Part shown: positions 8,659 to 16,818 of the stretch, piece after piece
How the letters are laid out: each line of letters starts with the position of its first letter
Position numbering within the stretch: position 1 is the stretch's first letter
Source of the DNA: Paenibacillus spiritus
GTDB lineage: Bacteria > Bacillota > Bacilli > Paenibacillales > Paenibacillaceae
Assembly: GCF_008710135.1 (NCBI RefSeq)
Contig: NZ_VYKK01000028.1
Location: 84,441 to 148,440 of the forward strand
Direction: 5' to 3'
DNA: 64,000 nucleotides
Position numbers and translations under genes: made by a program
The notes under the pieces: generated by a model
The model's input: only the letters and a program-made list of their open reading frames with translations
The model's database searches: none
What the model was told of the DNA's origin: nothing

Positions 8659-8994
8659 TTATTTCCGCCGGTCCAACATCATGCTGTCCGGCGCATAGGA
8701 GAATTCATAGGCCGTGCGCTGCCGTTTGGACTGATTGCGCTGGAGCAGCCACTGCGAGGCTTCCGCAGCCAATTCCCGCATCCGGCTGCTGATCAGGTTG
8801 TCATAGGCCAGCAGTTCTCTTAGTTTCTCTTCCTCTTCGGAATTCGGCAGCCGCTGTTCAAAAGACGCCGTTAATTCCTGAGCGATCTCTTCGCGCTGCT
8901 CCACGAAGGAAGCCATCTCTTCGTATCCTGCCCGGGAGAGCGTTCCAAGCAGATTCAGAGTTAATTCTTCCAGTCTATCGACACGATTAGCCAT
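8659..8994 (-). CDS. fliT: FliT-like flagellar export chaperone
   Basis: A 111-residue, almost entirely helical protein immediately after fliS. FliT-type chaperones bind the filament cap protein FliD and hold it export-competent. Helices such as VDRLEELTLNLLGTLSRAGY and EEEEKLRELLAYDNLISSRM match the size and layout expected, but sequence conservation in this family is low, so the call leans on position (fliD-fliS-fliT order as in B. subtilis). The ATG overlaps the fliS stop by 8 bases (ATGGCTAA). A strong terminator follows. Confidence 0.75.
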   Translation of the reverse strand: MANRVDRLEELTLNLLGTLSRAGYEEMASFVEQREEIAQELTASFEQRLPNSEEEEKLRELLAYDNLISSRMRELAAEASQWLLQRNQSKRQRTAYEFSYAPDSMMLDRRK

Positions 8995-9376
8995 GGTGCT
9001 GTTCCTGCATCATCGATTGCTTGGAAGCTTCCATCCAGGTTGTCCGCAGCTCGGTCAAATAACCCAGCGCTTCTTCGGCCGGAGCAATCTCCTTCTTGAT
9101 GTTGGCCTGAATCAGCAAATGCTTGATGTACTCGTAAAGGCTGTACAAACTTTTGGAAATTTCATACCCCGGATTCAAAGAGGTCATCAGTTCACTGAGA
9201 ATGGCTTGTGCTTTTACGAGATTCTGATTCGTTTTGATAATATTGGATTCATTGAGGCCTTCAACGCCGGCTCTGGTAAATCGAATCGCTCCATCGAAAA
9301 GCATAATCAGCAATTGTGACGGCGTGGAGGTATTTACCGACGACTGCCGGTATTTTTCATATGGAGAAGTTACCAT
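8987..9376 (-). CDS. fliS: FliS flagellin-specific chaperone
   Basis: A 129-residue protein with the FliS hallmark PYEKYRQSSVNTSTPSQLLIMLFDGAIRFTRAG near the N-terminus and a C-terminal helical bundle. FliS binds the disordered C-terminus of flagellin in the cytoplasm, prevents early polymerisation and feeds export. In B. subtilis it also assists FliW binding to flagellin. ATG 9376 is preferred: AGAGGGTG stands 9 bases before it, whereas the in-frame GTG at 9388 overlaps that site. It lies between fliD and fliT, 32 bases after the fliD stop. Confidence 0.95.
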   Translation of the reverse strand: MVTSPYEKYRQSSVNTSTPSQLLIMLFDGAIRFTRAGVEGLNESNIIKTNQNLVKAQAILSELMTSLNPGYEISKSLYSLYEYIKHLLIQANIKKEIAPAEEALGYLTELRTTWMEASKQSMMQEQHHG

Positions 9377-9408
9377 TGTTGTTTTCACCCTCTAAGTTAT
9401 GCTCAATC

Positions 9409-10917
9409 TCAGCCCGAAATAAAGCTGGATAAACTGCTGGACTGTGAATTGTATTTATTCATTGCGGATTCCATGGCGGTAAACTGCTTGTAGTACTGCG
9501 TTTCCATATCCGTCAATCGGTCGGTCAGTGTGTCAATGCGGGAGTTATAGTCTTTGAGCATCCGCCCCATGACGCTCTCGGTCTTGTAGGTGGTTGTCAA
9601 ATCCGTCGTAAACTTGGACGTCCCCGCCTTCGCGGCGATATTATCCAGAGCTTTATCCACCGCTGTCGACAATTGAGTAAAGATACCGCCCTTCACACTT
9701 CCCGCCGTTCCCTGGAACAGATCGGTCACCTTCTGCGGGTTGGCCGTCAGCGCTTCTTTGAGTTTAGACTCATTGAGGTACAGCTTTCCGCCTTCATAGT
9801 ACTGGCCGGTCGTTATGCCGAGGTCGCTCAGACCGCCCATCTGATTGGAGACAACCGCTCTAAGATTGGAAATGGCCGTCTTGAGAATATCGTCATTCTT
9901 GAGGAGGCCGCTCTTGGCCTTGGACTCCCATAACGTAATATCGGCTTCTTTCATGGCCGATTTTTGTTCATCTGTAAGCGGGGCAAAATCCCGGTATTTC
10001 GCTTCTTCGACTTTGGTCGTCATGGAGCTGACCAGCGAATTATAGGTCTCGACAAAGGATTTAATGGTCTCTACCGCTTTGTCTGTGTTGGTAGTCAGGC
10101 TGATGGTCGAAGGCACCGCCGTTCCCGTCGCCGCCTTCGACTCTTGCAGCAGCGTCAGCTGGACGCCGTTGACCAGCAGCGAGTTAGAGGAAGGCGTATA
10201 GGTCACTCCGTTTTCGTTGGCGCCCTGCTTGCTGGATTTGATAACGACCTCTGCGTTCTGGGCGTCCTTAAAGGTGGAGAGATTCAACAGACTCTTCAGA
10301 GAGCTGTCCATTTGATTGGCTTGAAGATAGGTGTTGGAGCCGTCCAGGGTGGAAGTCAGAGAAAGCTTGCCGCTTATTTCGTCGAAGCTGGCTCTCACCT
10401 TGGTATCACTGCCATTGATTTTGTTAATGAATGTGGAGAGAGTATCGGTGCCGCTGATTCCAATCTCCACGTTGTTAATCGTAACTTTGCTTGGAAGGGT
10501 GACCGTTCCGCTATGCGCAAGGTCAGAGAGCAGGGTGGCACCGGTAGCCTTCTTGCCAGTGGAACTGCTCATAAGCGCATCCGATTCGGCGCTGGAACGC
10601 GTCGCCAGCTTGTTCACCGTTACGGTCATGTCGACATTCGTGGCGCTGGCGGAGGCCTCCGCCTTCACTGCTGTCGTATTGCCGGTGACGGCGGCTTGCT
10701 GGGTGTTCATTTGGGAGGTCTTGTTCCAGTTGGACAGCTTGTTCATCTTGAAGTCTACCAGCTTGCTGTTAATCTCCCGGTAGCTGTCCCGTGTCCATTC
10801 CAGCAGAGTCTTAGACTGATTGAGCTTGGTCAGCGGCTGCCGTTTGGCAGTCATGAGCTCTTTGACAATACTGTCGATGTCCATGCCTGAAGATAATCCG
10901 TTAATACGCATAGTCAT
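9409..10917 (-). CDS. fliD: FliD flagellar filament cap protein (HAP2)
   Basis: A 502-residue protein. The N-terminus MRINGLSSGMDIDSIVKELM is the conserved FliD start, followed by the helical coiled segment around residues 30-70. The variable exposed domain is in the middle, and a long C-terminal coiled coil (YNSRIDTLTDRLTDMETQYY) packs against the N-terminal helix. FliD forms the cap at the filament tip and folds incoming flagellin. It lies 21 bases after flaG in the unit flaG-fliD-fliS-fliT. Two in-frame ATGs (10917, 10911) are possible. Confidence 0.95.
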   Translation of the reverse strand: MTMRINGLSSGMDIDSIVKELMTAKRQPLTKLNQSKTLLEWTRDSYREINSKLVDFKMNKLSNWNKTSQMNTQQAAVTGNTTAVKAEASASATNVDMTVTVNKLATRSSAESDALMSSSTGKKATGATLLSDLAHSGTVTLPSKVTINNVEIGISGTDTLSTFINKINGSDTKVRASFDEISGKLSLTSTLDGSNTYLQANQMDSSLKSLLNLSTFKDAQNAEVVIKSSKQGANENGVTYTPSSNSLLVNGVQLTLLQESKAATGTAVPSTISLTTNTDKAVETIKSFVETYNSLVSSMTTKVEEAKYRDFAPLTDEQKSAMKEADITLWESKAKSGLLKNDDILKTAISNLRAVVSNQMGGLSDLGITTGQYYEGGKLYLNESKLKEALTANPQKVTDLFQGTAGSVKGGIFTQLSTAVDKALDNIAAKAGTSKFTTDLTTTYKTESVMGRMLKDYNSRIDTLTDRLTDMETQYYKQFTAMESAMNKYNSQSSSLSSFISG

Positions 10918-10938
10918 GTCTGAGTCTTCAACTCCTTC

Positions 10939-11328
10939 CTAGACACGTTCATCAATGAGAATTCCGGCGATTTCCATCATCTTGGCAACCAGATCGAGTG
11001 TCTTCTCCGGGGGCACTTCCCGGATAAGTTCACCGGTATCTTTATTAAGCACCTTCACCATAAGTTCGTGCGTCTTCTCATGAATGCTGATCTCCAGAGT
11101 CGTAGATGGGCCCTCCAGCGCCTTGACCGCTTTATCAATAGCCTTGATCAGCTGTTCTTCCCCGATCGGCACCTTGACGCCTTGACGTTCGGCTTGGTTT
11201 AATTCGAGGTTGGTGTTGATCTGATCGGCTCTTGAATCTGCATTCCCTCCCTTGAACCCCAGCTCGCTTGAAACCACTGATTTAATAGGACTGACGGGAT
11301 GCGCGGACAAGGAGAATTGAACATCCAT
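10939..11328 (-). CDS. flaG: FlaG-family flagellar protein
   Basis: A 129-residue FlaG-family protein (YvyC in B. subtilis). The conserved C-terminal half reads LEISIHEKTHELMVKVLNKD then TGELIREVPPEKTLDLVAKM. FlaG proteins affect filament length in some bacteria; the mechanism is unclear. ATG 11328 follows GGAGG at 8 bases; an upstream in-frame codon at 11364 would sit right against the possible promoter and is rejected. A TCCGATAT element (11367-11374), close to the sigma-D -10, lies about 40 bases upstream, but its -35 half is poor. It is first in the unit with fliD, fliS and fliT. Confidence 0.85.
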   Translation of the reverse strand: MDVQFSLSAHPVSPIKSVVSSELGFKGGNADSRADQINTNLELNQAERQGVKVPIGEEQLIKAIDKAVKALEGPSTTLEISIHEKTHELMVKVLNKDTGELIREVPPEKTLDLVAKMMEIAGILIDERV

Positions 11329-11366
11329 CTGCTTTACCTCCGAAATCAAACTGATTGATAACACCT

Positions 11367-11374
11367 ATATCGGA
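11367..11374 (-). promoter_or_regulatory. Possible sigma-D -10 element before flaG
   Basis: Minus strand TCCGATAT, one mismatch from GCCGATAT. Fifteen bases further upstream is TCAC rather than TAAA, so only the -10 half is convincing. B. subtilis drives the corresponding operon with sigma-D. Confidence 0.35.
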
Positions 11375-11410
11375 AAACAACCGCTTTTTGTGAAGAAATC
11401 GGCTGCGATT

Positions 11411-13294
11411 TTATAGAGTCAGCTTCCACTGCGAGAGAGGAAAGCGCTCGTGAATCTCCTGCCAGACAATGCGCATGCCTTCAAAGGTGCGGCGGCTCTC
11501 ATAGAGACCGTACAATCTTTCCAGCGAACGGTAGACCGGCTTCTGCTCTTTCAGCTTGGCGTACAGCACTTCGGCATCGTCCCAGTAGCCCAGCTTGCAG
11601 CAGAGATCACCCAGAGGCTCCAGCACTCGAGGTTCATCGGGGTGATTCTCATAGAGCTTCACCAACAGATCAAACGCAGCCTTGTCTTGACCGTAGTCCA
11701 GCAAAATATCGGCCAGCCGGCACTGCACCTCGCGCTTACTCTGCTCCAACTGCCGGGATACCGCCCCGAAAGCTTCGTTCTCCCGAAGCACCAGCAGCCG
11801 TTCCGATACCGTTACTAGGAGTTCTTCCACCAAGCTCGTCATTTGCTTCGGGTCCAAGGTTCCCTCCCCGATCCACTTGTACAGCAGTTTGGCTTCGCGC
11901 TGGCTGGCATTCAGGCGAGGGACAGCCGCCTTCATCAGTTCGGCATCCCCGCGAAGATAGGCGAGCAGAGCCAAATCTGCTCCCACTTCGTTGGGAAAAG
12001 CATCCCCGCTCTCCTGCCACTCGGCATACGCAGCGTCATACTGCCGGTCATAGAGCTTGGAAATCATCCGGATATGCGGCTGAGCCGTAATCTGATAGGC
12101 CTTCAGAATTTCTTCCATTAAAGGGTGGCGCTGTGCATAGAGAACATCCAGCAGCGTCTGAAGCTGCTCGACCGTCCGTACTGCCGAGAACTGTCCGATC
12201 GTCTCCAGAACATTCGGTGCGGGGATCTGCGCTTTCAGCGTAATTTCAAAATAAAGACGAAGCGCCTGGACATAGCCGCTCTTTACCTGAAGCGCCTGAA
12301 GGACCTGTTCAAATCCTTCGGACCATTTCCGCTGGTTCCGGTAAATCTCCGCCAGGGAGACCCGCGCTTTGTAGCTTCCCGCTCCTTCAGTCACCGTGCT
12401 TCCCCGGTCGCCCATCTTCAGGCAGGCCTCATAGGCGGCCACTGCATCTTTCAAATATCCCGCCTTCTTATATAAGAGAGCCTGGACATAACGCATATCC
12501 GTCTCATCCGGATACAGATTGACGGCGTCCTTAAGGATGTTCAATCCCTCTTCATTTCTCCCTAGCTCTCCCAGGCACAGAGACAGTTTGGTAATCAGTT
12601 CAGGCAAGTAAATGCGGCCGGCGCTTAAGGGATACGCTTCCTTGTAACACTGAATTGCTCTGGAGTAATCCTCCAGCGCCATATAGCTCTTGCCCATATT
12701 GAACAGGTTGTACCCGTCTTTATGAGCACGCACCGCTTTCTTCATAAGGTCCAGGTTCCGCCGAATTTTGTCCTTCTCCTGCATGGCTTCATCCAGATAA
12801 CCGCTGTGGTGAATCAGAATCCGAGCAGATTCTCCGCCCGTCAGTTGTGGATGATCCAGCAGATTCAAATGCTCATGCAGATGGTTCTCATATTTTAACT
12901 CCGGGCGGTTGGCGAACAGCCGCACGGCCCGGTGCGTCGAACTCTCTCCCCCGGACAGATAACTCTTGATCGGGAGAAGATAGAAGTCCAGGCCGGACGC
13001 CAGCTCAGCCTGCAGGTCGGACTCGGGATCCAGATATTCATCGGCATCCAGAACCAGAATATAGTCCTTCGTTGCCTGACGGATCGAGTGGTTCCGGGCA
13101 TCCGAGAAGTTGTCGGTCCAGGCAAAGGGATAGATTTTATCGGTATAGCGTCGGGCGATGGTCAAGGTTTCGTCAGTAGATCCGGTATCGACAATAATGA
13201 TCTCGTCCACAACGTGCTTGACGCTGTCGAGGCAGCGTTCCAGCACTTGTTGTTCATTCTTCACAATCATGCATAAAGCTATAGAGGCATTCAT
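11411..13294 (-). CDS. Glycosyltransferase family 2 with TPR repeats, probable flagellin glycosyltransferase
   Basis: A 627-residue protein. Residues 1-110 are a GT-A domain: IALCMIVKNEQQVLERCLDS, IIVDTGSTDETLTIARRY, FSDARNHSIRQATKDYILVL, and LDADEYLDPE as DXD. From about residue 190 to the end are helix-turn-helix TPR-like units (for example GYNLFNMGKSYMALEDYSRA). TPR glycosyltransferases of this kind act on proteins or cell-surface acceptors. Its place directly after hag, and its own near-perfect sigma-D promoter, point to flagellin as the acceptor, but this is inference. The ATG follows AGAGGAG. No sugar-biosynthesis genes sit beside it. Confidence 0.85.
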   Translation of the reverse strand: MNASIALCMIVKNEQQVLERCLDSVKHVVDEIIIVDTGSTDETLTIARRYTDKIYPFAWTDNFSDARNHSIRQATKDYILVLDADEYLDPESDLQAELASGLDFYLLPIKSYLSGGESSTHRAVRLFANRPELKYENHLHEHLNLLDHPQLTGGESARILIHHSGYLDEAMQEKDKIRRNLDLMKKAVRAHKDGYNLFNMGKSYMALEDYSRAIQCYKEAYPLSAGRIYLPELITKLSLCLGELGRNEEGLNILKDAVNLYPDETDMRYVQALLYKKAGYLKDAVAAYEACLKMGDRGSTVTEGAGSYKARVSLAEIYRNQRKWSEGFEQVLQALQVKSGYVQALRLYFEITLKAQIPAPNVLETIGQFSAVRTVEQLQTLLDVLYAQRHPLMEEILKAYQITAQPHIRMISKLYDRQYDAAYAEWQESGDAFPNEVGADLALLAYLRGDAELMKAAVPRLNASQREAKLLYKWIGEGTLDPKQMTSLVEELLVTVSERLLVLRENEAFGAVSRQLEQSKREVQCRLADILLDYGQDKAAFDLLVKLYENHPDEPRVLEPLGDLCCKLGYWDDAEVLYAKLKEQKPVYRSLERLYGLYESRRTFEGMRIVWQEIHERFPLSQWKLTL

Positions 13295-13329
13295 AAGGCG
13301 AGTCTCCTCTGGTAATTAGGATACCTCTT

Positions 13330-13356
13330 ATATCGGCAAATCTTCGGTTTTCCTTA
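13330..13356 (-). promoter_or_regulatory. Sigma-D promoter of the TPR glycosyltransferase
   Basis: Minus strand TAAG (13356-13353), 15 bases, then GCCGATAT (13337-13330). The consensus is TAAA-N15-GCCGATAT, so the -10 is exact and the -35 differs at one base. It lies after the hag terminator and 36 bases before the ATG. Confidence 0.75.
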
Positions 13357-13392
13357 GGTTCCGGCTGTCTTTAAACGGCTGCAGGAGCGCAT

Positions 13393-13431
13393 AAAAAAAG
13401 AATTGCCCGGACCGGATCGGTCGGGCAATTC
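13393..13431 (-). terminator. Intrinsic terminator after hag
   Basis: Minus strand GAATTGCCCG pairs with CGGGCAATTC, extended inside by ACCG/CGGT, then a run of seven T. A long, strong stem expected after a highly expressed flagellin gene. Confidence 0.92.
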
Positions 13432-13472
13432 TCTTCCATTCATCGCGGATCAGCTTAAAGCCTGCTAATCGA

Positions 13473-14372
13473 TTAACGCAGGAGTTGTAGTACGCCCTGC
13501 GGCTGTTGGTTAGCCTGAGCCAGCATCGCTTGCGCAGCCTGAGCCAGAATGTTGTTCTTGGTCTGGGACATCATTTCCTTCGCCATGTCTACGTCGCGAA
13601 TACGGGATTCAGCGGCAGTCAGGTTCTCGGAAGAAGTGTTCAGGTTGTTGATGGTGTGTTCCAGACGGTTCTGGTAAGCGCCCAGCTTAGCGCGCTCGGT
13701 CGATACCGTTTCAATTGCCTTATTAATCGTATCGATTGCAGCATTGGCTGCAGATTGAGTCGAGATGCTGATTCCATTATCTGCCTTGGCTGGATTTCCG
13801 GCAGATGCTGCGGCATTGCTTGCAGAAGAAGCGCCCGTTACACCCAGCGTCTTGGCGTCCATCGCATTGATCGTCAGCGAGATGTTCTGGTCTTTGTTGG
13901 CGCCGATGTGGAAGCTCAGGTTAGCTGCGCTGGTTACGCCGGATGCGCTGTTCGCCGAACCGTCCAGCAGCTTCTTGGTGTTGAATTCTGTCGTATTGGA
14001 AATACGAGTGATTTCCTTCGCCAGTTCGTCCACTTCTTTTTGCAGGGACTCGCGGTCCTTGTTGGTGTTCGTGTCGTTCGAGGATTGAACGGCCAGTTCA
14101 CGCATACGCTGCAGAATGGAGTGCGTTTCGTTCAGTGCGCCTTCAGCCGTCTGGATCAGCGAGATGCCGTCCTGCGAGTTCTTGGCTGCCATGTCGAGAC
14201 CGCGGATCTGGCCGCGCATTTTCTCGGAAATCGCCAGGCCGGCTGCGTCGTCGCCCGCACGGTTGATGCGAAGACCCGAAGACAGCTTCTCGATCGACTT
14301 GTTGGTGTTCGCTGTGTTTACTGCCAGTTGGCGATGAGTGTTCAGCGCCGCTACGTTGTGGTTGATAATCAT
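13473..14372 (-). CDS. hag: Flagellin
   Basis: A 299-residue flagellin. The N-terminal D0/D1 region is MIINHNVAALNTHRQL and LSSGLRINRAGDDAAGLAIS, and the C-terminal one contains ESRIRDVDMAKEMMSQTKNN and ends NQQPQGVLQLLR. The exposed middle (about residues 150-225) is short and rich in Ser, Ala and Thr, with plausible O-glycosylation sites. Flagellin is exported and polymerises into the filament. ATG 14372 follows AGGGAGGAAA. The leader has a CsrA-type hairpin (14403-14416) and a sigma-D-like promoter (14469-14495). A strong terminator follows. In this organism type FliW and CsrA should control its translation. Confidence 0.97.
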   Translation of the reverse strand: MIINHNVAALNTHRQLAVNTANTNKSIEKLSSGLRINRAGDDAAGLAISEKMRGQIRGLDMAAKNSQDGISLIQTAEGALNETHSILQRMRELAVQSSNDTNTNKDRESLQKEVDELAKEITRISNTTEFNTKKLLDGSANSASGVTSAANLSFHIGANKDQNISLTINAMDAKTLGVTGASSASNAAASAGNPAKADNGISISTQSAANAAIDTINKAIETVSTERAKLGAYQNRLEHTINNLNTSSENLTAAESRIRDVDMAKEMMSQTKNNILAQAAQAMLAQANQQPQGVLQLLR

Positions 14373-14402
14373 TTTATATTTCCTCCCTGAGATCGTTAAG
14401 TT

Positions 14403-14416
14403 CCACATCCATGTGG
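14403..14416 (-). promoter_or_regulatory. Predicted CsrA-binding hairpin in the hag leader
   Basis: The minus strand reads CCACATGGATGTGG: five-base arms CCACA/TGTGG with TGGA in the loop, presenting the GGA that CsrA binds. ACATGGATGT differs from the CsrA consensus ACARGGATGT at one base. A second GGA site overlaps the Shine-Dalgarno (AGGGAGGAAA, about 14379-14388). Two sites, one on the Shine-Dalgarno and one upstream, is the layout known for B. subtilis hag. Confidence 0.75.
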
Positions 14417-14468
14417 TAAGCACCCTGCCGGTAAAGTCGGCCGCCCCCCTGCCGGGTGCCTAATACAT

Positions 14469-14495
14469 ATATCGACTCGTATGAGGAGGTTGTTA
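14469..14495 (-). promoter_or_regulatory. Sigma-D promoter of hag
   Basis: Minus strand TAAC (14495-14492), 15 bases, then GTCGATAT (14476-14469): one mismatch in each half from TAAA-N15-GCCGATAT with exact spacing. Transcription would begin near 14462, giving a leader of about 90 bases that starts with a GCACCC/GGGTGC stem (14454-14459 with 14420-14425). Confidence 0.65.
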
Positions 14496-14522
14496 ATACC
14501 AAACGTAAAAAAAATGAAGAAT

Positions 14523-14762
14523 TTATTCTGTGCCGATATCCTTCAACTGGCCCAGCAGGGCTGCCAGACCATTCGGATTCGCAGAGGCCGACTCCCGGTT
14601 CGCCTCCTGGATTTCCAGATAAATCTCTTTGCGGAAGATATCCACATGCTTCGGGGCAACCAGGCCCAATTTGATCGTATCTCCTTCTACGGCCAGGACT
14701 TTAATCTCGATGTGGTCCTGGATAATGATGCTTTCTCCCTTTTTGCGACTGAGCACAAGCAT
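14523..14762 (-). CDS. csrA: Carbon storage regulator CsrA
   Basis: A 79-residue RNA-binding protein. The CsrA start MLVLSRKKGESIIIQDHIEI and the IKLGLVAPKHVDIFRKEIYL segment, containing the RNA-binding L-A-P-K and R-x-E-I-Y residues, are present. The dimer binds GGA hairpins; in B. subtilis it represses hag translation until FliW, freed from flagellin, antagonises it. ATG 14762 follows GGAGGGG and lies one base after the fliW stop. A longer in-frame reading into fliW lacks CsrA character and is rejected. The C-terminal 20 residues are less conserved. Confidence 0.97.
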   Translation of the reverse strand: MLVLSRKKGESIIIQDHIEIKVLAVEGDTIKLGLVAPKHVDIFRKEIYLEIQEANRESASANPNGLAALLGQLKDIGTE

Positions 14763-14763
14763 G

Positions 14764-15216
14764 CTATACCCCTCCTTCTTCCGGCTTGTCCGGTTCGGAT
14801 ATCCAGATCGGCTGTCTGGTCTGGTAACCTGATTGATGAAGGACGACCTGCTTGCCGACACGTTTCGCCGGATTCACCACAAGGGGAGCGAGCAGATTCG
14901 CGGTCGACTCCTTGATGGAGGACCGGACCGTTGTGATGCAGTAGACCTCTACGCCGGTCTGATCCGTAATCTCCAGCTCTTCGGCCTCATCGTCGGGCAG
15001 ATTGAATTGATAATCCGGAAAAAAATAAAAGGGATTCTGCAGCAAAAAGCATAAATCGGCATTGTCCAGAGACTGCAAATAATAAAACGGTTCCTGCTCT
15101 GCCGGAAGAAGCGCGAAGTTCGTGATATCGTCAAAACCCGGGAGCGACTTGGGCAGGCTCAGCAACTGCTCCTCTTCGATTTCGAGTGTTCCCCATGCGG
15201 TTGTTTCCACTTTCAT
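14764..15216 (-). CDS. fliW: Flagellar assembly factor FliW
   Basis: A 150-residue FliW protein. Conserved segments are LPKSLPGFDDITNFALLPAE, PFYYLQSLDNADLCFLLQNP, and LLAPLVVNPAKRVGKQVVLH near the C-terminus. FliW binds flagellin and, when flagellin is scarce, binds CsrA, releasing hag mRNA. The ATG follows AAAGGAG. It is coupled to csrA (one-base gap) and comes after a probable terminator behind the DUF6470 gene, so fliW-csrA may have some independence from flgM-flgL. Confidence 0.96.
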   Translation of the reverse strand: MKVETTAWGTLEIEEEQLLSLPKSLPGFDDITNFALLPAEQEPFYYLQSLDNADLCFLLQNPFYFFPDYQFNLPDDEAEELEITDQTGVEVYCITTVRSSIKESTANLLAPLVVNPAKRVGKQVVLHQSGYQTRQPIWISEPDKPEEGGV

Positions 15217-15284
15217 CCTATAAGTCTCCTTTCAATTCACACCATGCCCGGCGGCCTTTCTCTCATTATGATGGATCGCCGGAA

Positions 15285-15327
15285 ATAAGAAAAGCCACAG
15301 CAGGCACGAAACGTTACCTCTATGGCT
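15285..15327 (-). terminator. Probable intrinsic terminator between the DUF6470 gene and fliW
   Basis: Minus strand AGCCATAG pairs fully with CTGTGGCT (one G-U pair), followed by TTTTCTTATTT. The 19-base loop is long, so it may be partial and let transcription reach fliW-csrA. Confidence 0.5.
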
Positions 15328-15332
15328 ATTCA

Positions 15333-15896
15333 CTATAATTGCATATCCACTTCGGGCGGAATATATTGAACACCGGCATACTGCTTCATATAGAAGCTGA
15401 TGCTTCCCCGGTTATATTCAATCTGCGGCGCGTGAGCGGTGACCTCCACATTGACTCTGGAGGGCCTGAACGTAACGGACGGTTCTGTAGTGATAATCCG
15501 GATATTCAGATTGTCGCTGGAAGCAGCAGTGCGGGTCTCGGGAAAAGGCTGAGGCTGCCAGTCCGATCCGTAAATCTCGGCAATGGTGTTCCCGGGACGC
15601 TGATAATTCATCATCTGGTCTCCCTGCTGCATGCGCGATGCAATGTTCTGGAGCACCCGCTGCTTGATGCCGTCATAGATCCTCTGGTTCATCTCCAGCC
15701 AGTTGCCGCCGGTCATCGAGGACCGGACCCGGCTTCCGTCAATCCGAAGCTGAGGCGCTTCGCTCTCGACGCGAAGCTGCCCGGGTGTAGTCTGGATATT
15801 CAAATCCGCTTTGGGCTGCCGGATTGAGTAAGCTCCCGGCGTTGTCTGCATCTCCAGAATGCCGCGAGTCTGGATGATTTGAAGAACAGGCTGCAC
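15333..15896 (-). CDS. DUF6470 family protein (YviE-like)
   Basis: A 187-residue protein of the family found between flgL and fliW in Bacillales (YviE in B. subtilis). It has repeated short beta-type segments (LEMQTTPGAYSIRQPKADLN and QTTPGQLRVESEAPQLRIDG) and a central helical stretch with RIYDGIKQRVLQNIASRMQQ. No signal peptide or catalytic motif is visible, and its function is unknown; position suggests a flagellar role. The start is GTG 15896 with AGAAGGTG upstream, 11 bases after the flgL stop. Confidence 0.8.
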   Translation of the reverse strand: MQPVLQIIQTRGILEMQTTPGAYSIRQPKADLNIQTTPGQLRVESEAPQLRIDGSRVRSSMTGGNWLEMNQRIYDGIKQRVLQNIASRMQQGDQMMNYQRPGNTIAEIYGSDWQPQPFPETRTAASSDNLNIRIITTEPSVTFRPSRVNVEVTAHAPQIEYNRGSISFYMKQYAGVQYIPPEVDMQL

Positions 15897-15907
15897 GCCG
15901 TCACCTT

Positions 15908-16801
15908 CTATCTAATGAAGTCCACGAGAGAGTTCTGGATAATCTTGGCTCCGACGGAGAGAGAAGCATTGTAGATATTCTCCTCTACCTTGGAGCGCAT
16001 CAACAACTCTGCATAATCTCCGTCTTCCGTCTTGGACTGAAGATCCGTGAGATTCGTCTCCAGGTCGCTGAGCCGACCCTGCATCAGCTCGACGCGGTTC
16101 GTTTTGGCGCCGACATCCGCCTGGACAGCCAGCATTTTGTCGGTGCGCGAGTCGATCTTCGACAATTCGCTGGACAGGGCGGTCTGATTGCCGCTGGTCA
16201 GCGCTTGGGAAATATTATCGAGAATAGCGAATATGTTATCCGGATCGCTTTTGGCGCCGAAGAAGTCATTGCCCGTCACATTGATCGGAAGCTGCACACT
16301 TTCTCCGATGGTGTAATTGATCGGACCGGTATCCGTAATCGTATTCTTGGGGTCTGCGGAATCGTAAGGCTTATCGGTGTACTGCTGTCCGTTGAAGATA
16401 TACTTCCCGTTCAGCTGGCTGTTCGCAATATCCACCATCTGCGCCTTCAGTTGGGTAACCTCGGCATTGATACTGTCGAGTGCAGACTGGGGATTGGTTC
16501 CGGTGGCTCCGTTGACTGTGAGCTCGCGCAGACGCTGAACGACTTCTCCCGCCTGCGACATAATCGTATCGTTGTAATCCAGCCAGGAGACCGTACTGTC
16601 CAAGTTCTTCTGGTACTGCTCATTGGCCGACAGCTCGCTCCGATACCGCAGGGAATACGTAATGCCTACCGGGTCATCGGAAGGCTTATTGATTTTGCGC
16701 CCCGTCGCCAGCTGCAGCTGGGTGTCGTTCATTGCCCGGTTATTGCGGTTCAGGTTAAGCAGCAGCTGGGAATTCATCATGTTGGATGTAACTCTTAGCA
16801 T
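15908..16801 (-). CDS. flgL: Flagellar hook-filament junction protein FlgL (HAP3)
   Basis: A 297-residue flagellin-like protein. The N-terminus MLRVTSNMMNSQLLLNLNRN and LATGRKINKPSDDPVGITYS is the FlgL signature, and the C-terminus ends with a helical DAAR-less segment IYNASLSVGAKIIQNSLVDF. FlgL forms the second junction ring between hook and filament, on top of FlgK. The ATG follows AAGGAGG and lies 17 bases after flgK, in the flgM-flgN-flgK-flgL operon. Confidence 0.95.
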   Translation of the reverse strand: MLRVTSNMMNSQLLLNLNRNNRAMNDTQLQLATGRKINKPSDDPVGITYSLRYRSELSANEQYQKNLDSTVSWLDYNDTIMSQAGEVVQRLRELTVNGATGTNPQSALDSINAEVTQLKAQMVDIANSQLNGKYIFNGQQYTDKPYDSADPKNTITDTGPINYTIGESVQLPINVTGNDFFGAKSDPDNIFAILDNISQALTSGNQTALSSELSKIDSRTDKMLAVQADVGAKTNRVELMQGRLSDLETNLTDLQSKTEDGDYAELLMRSKVEENIYNASLSVGAKIIQNSLVDFIR

Positions 16802-16818
16802 GTCTCCGTCCTCCTTCC

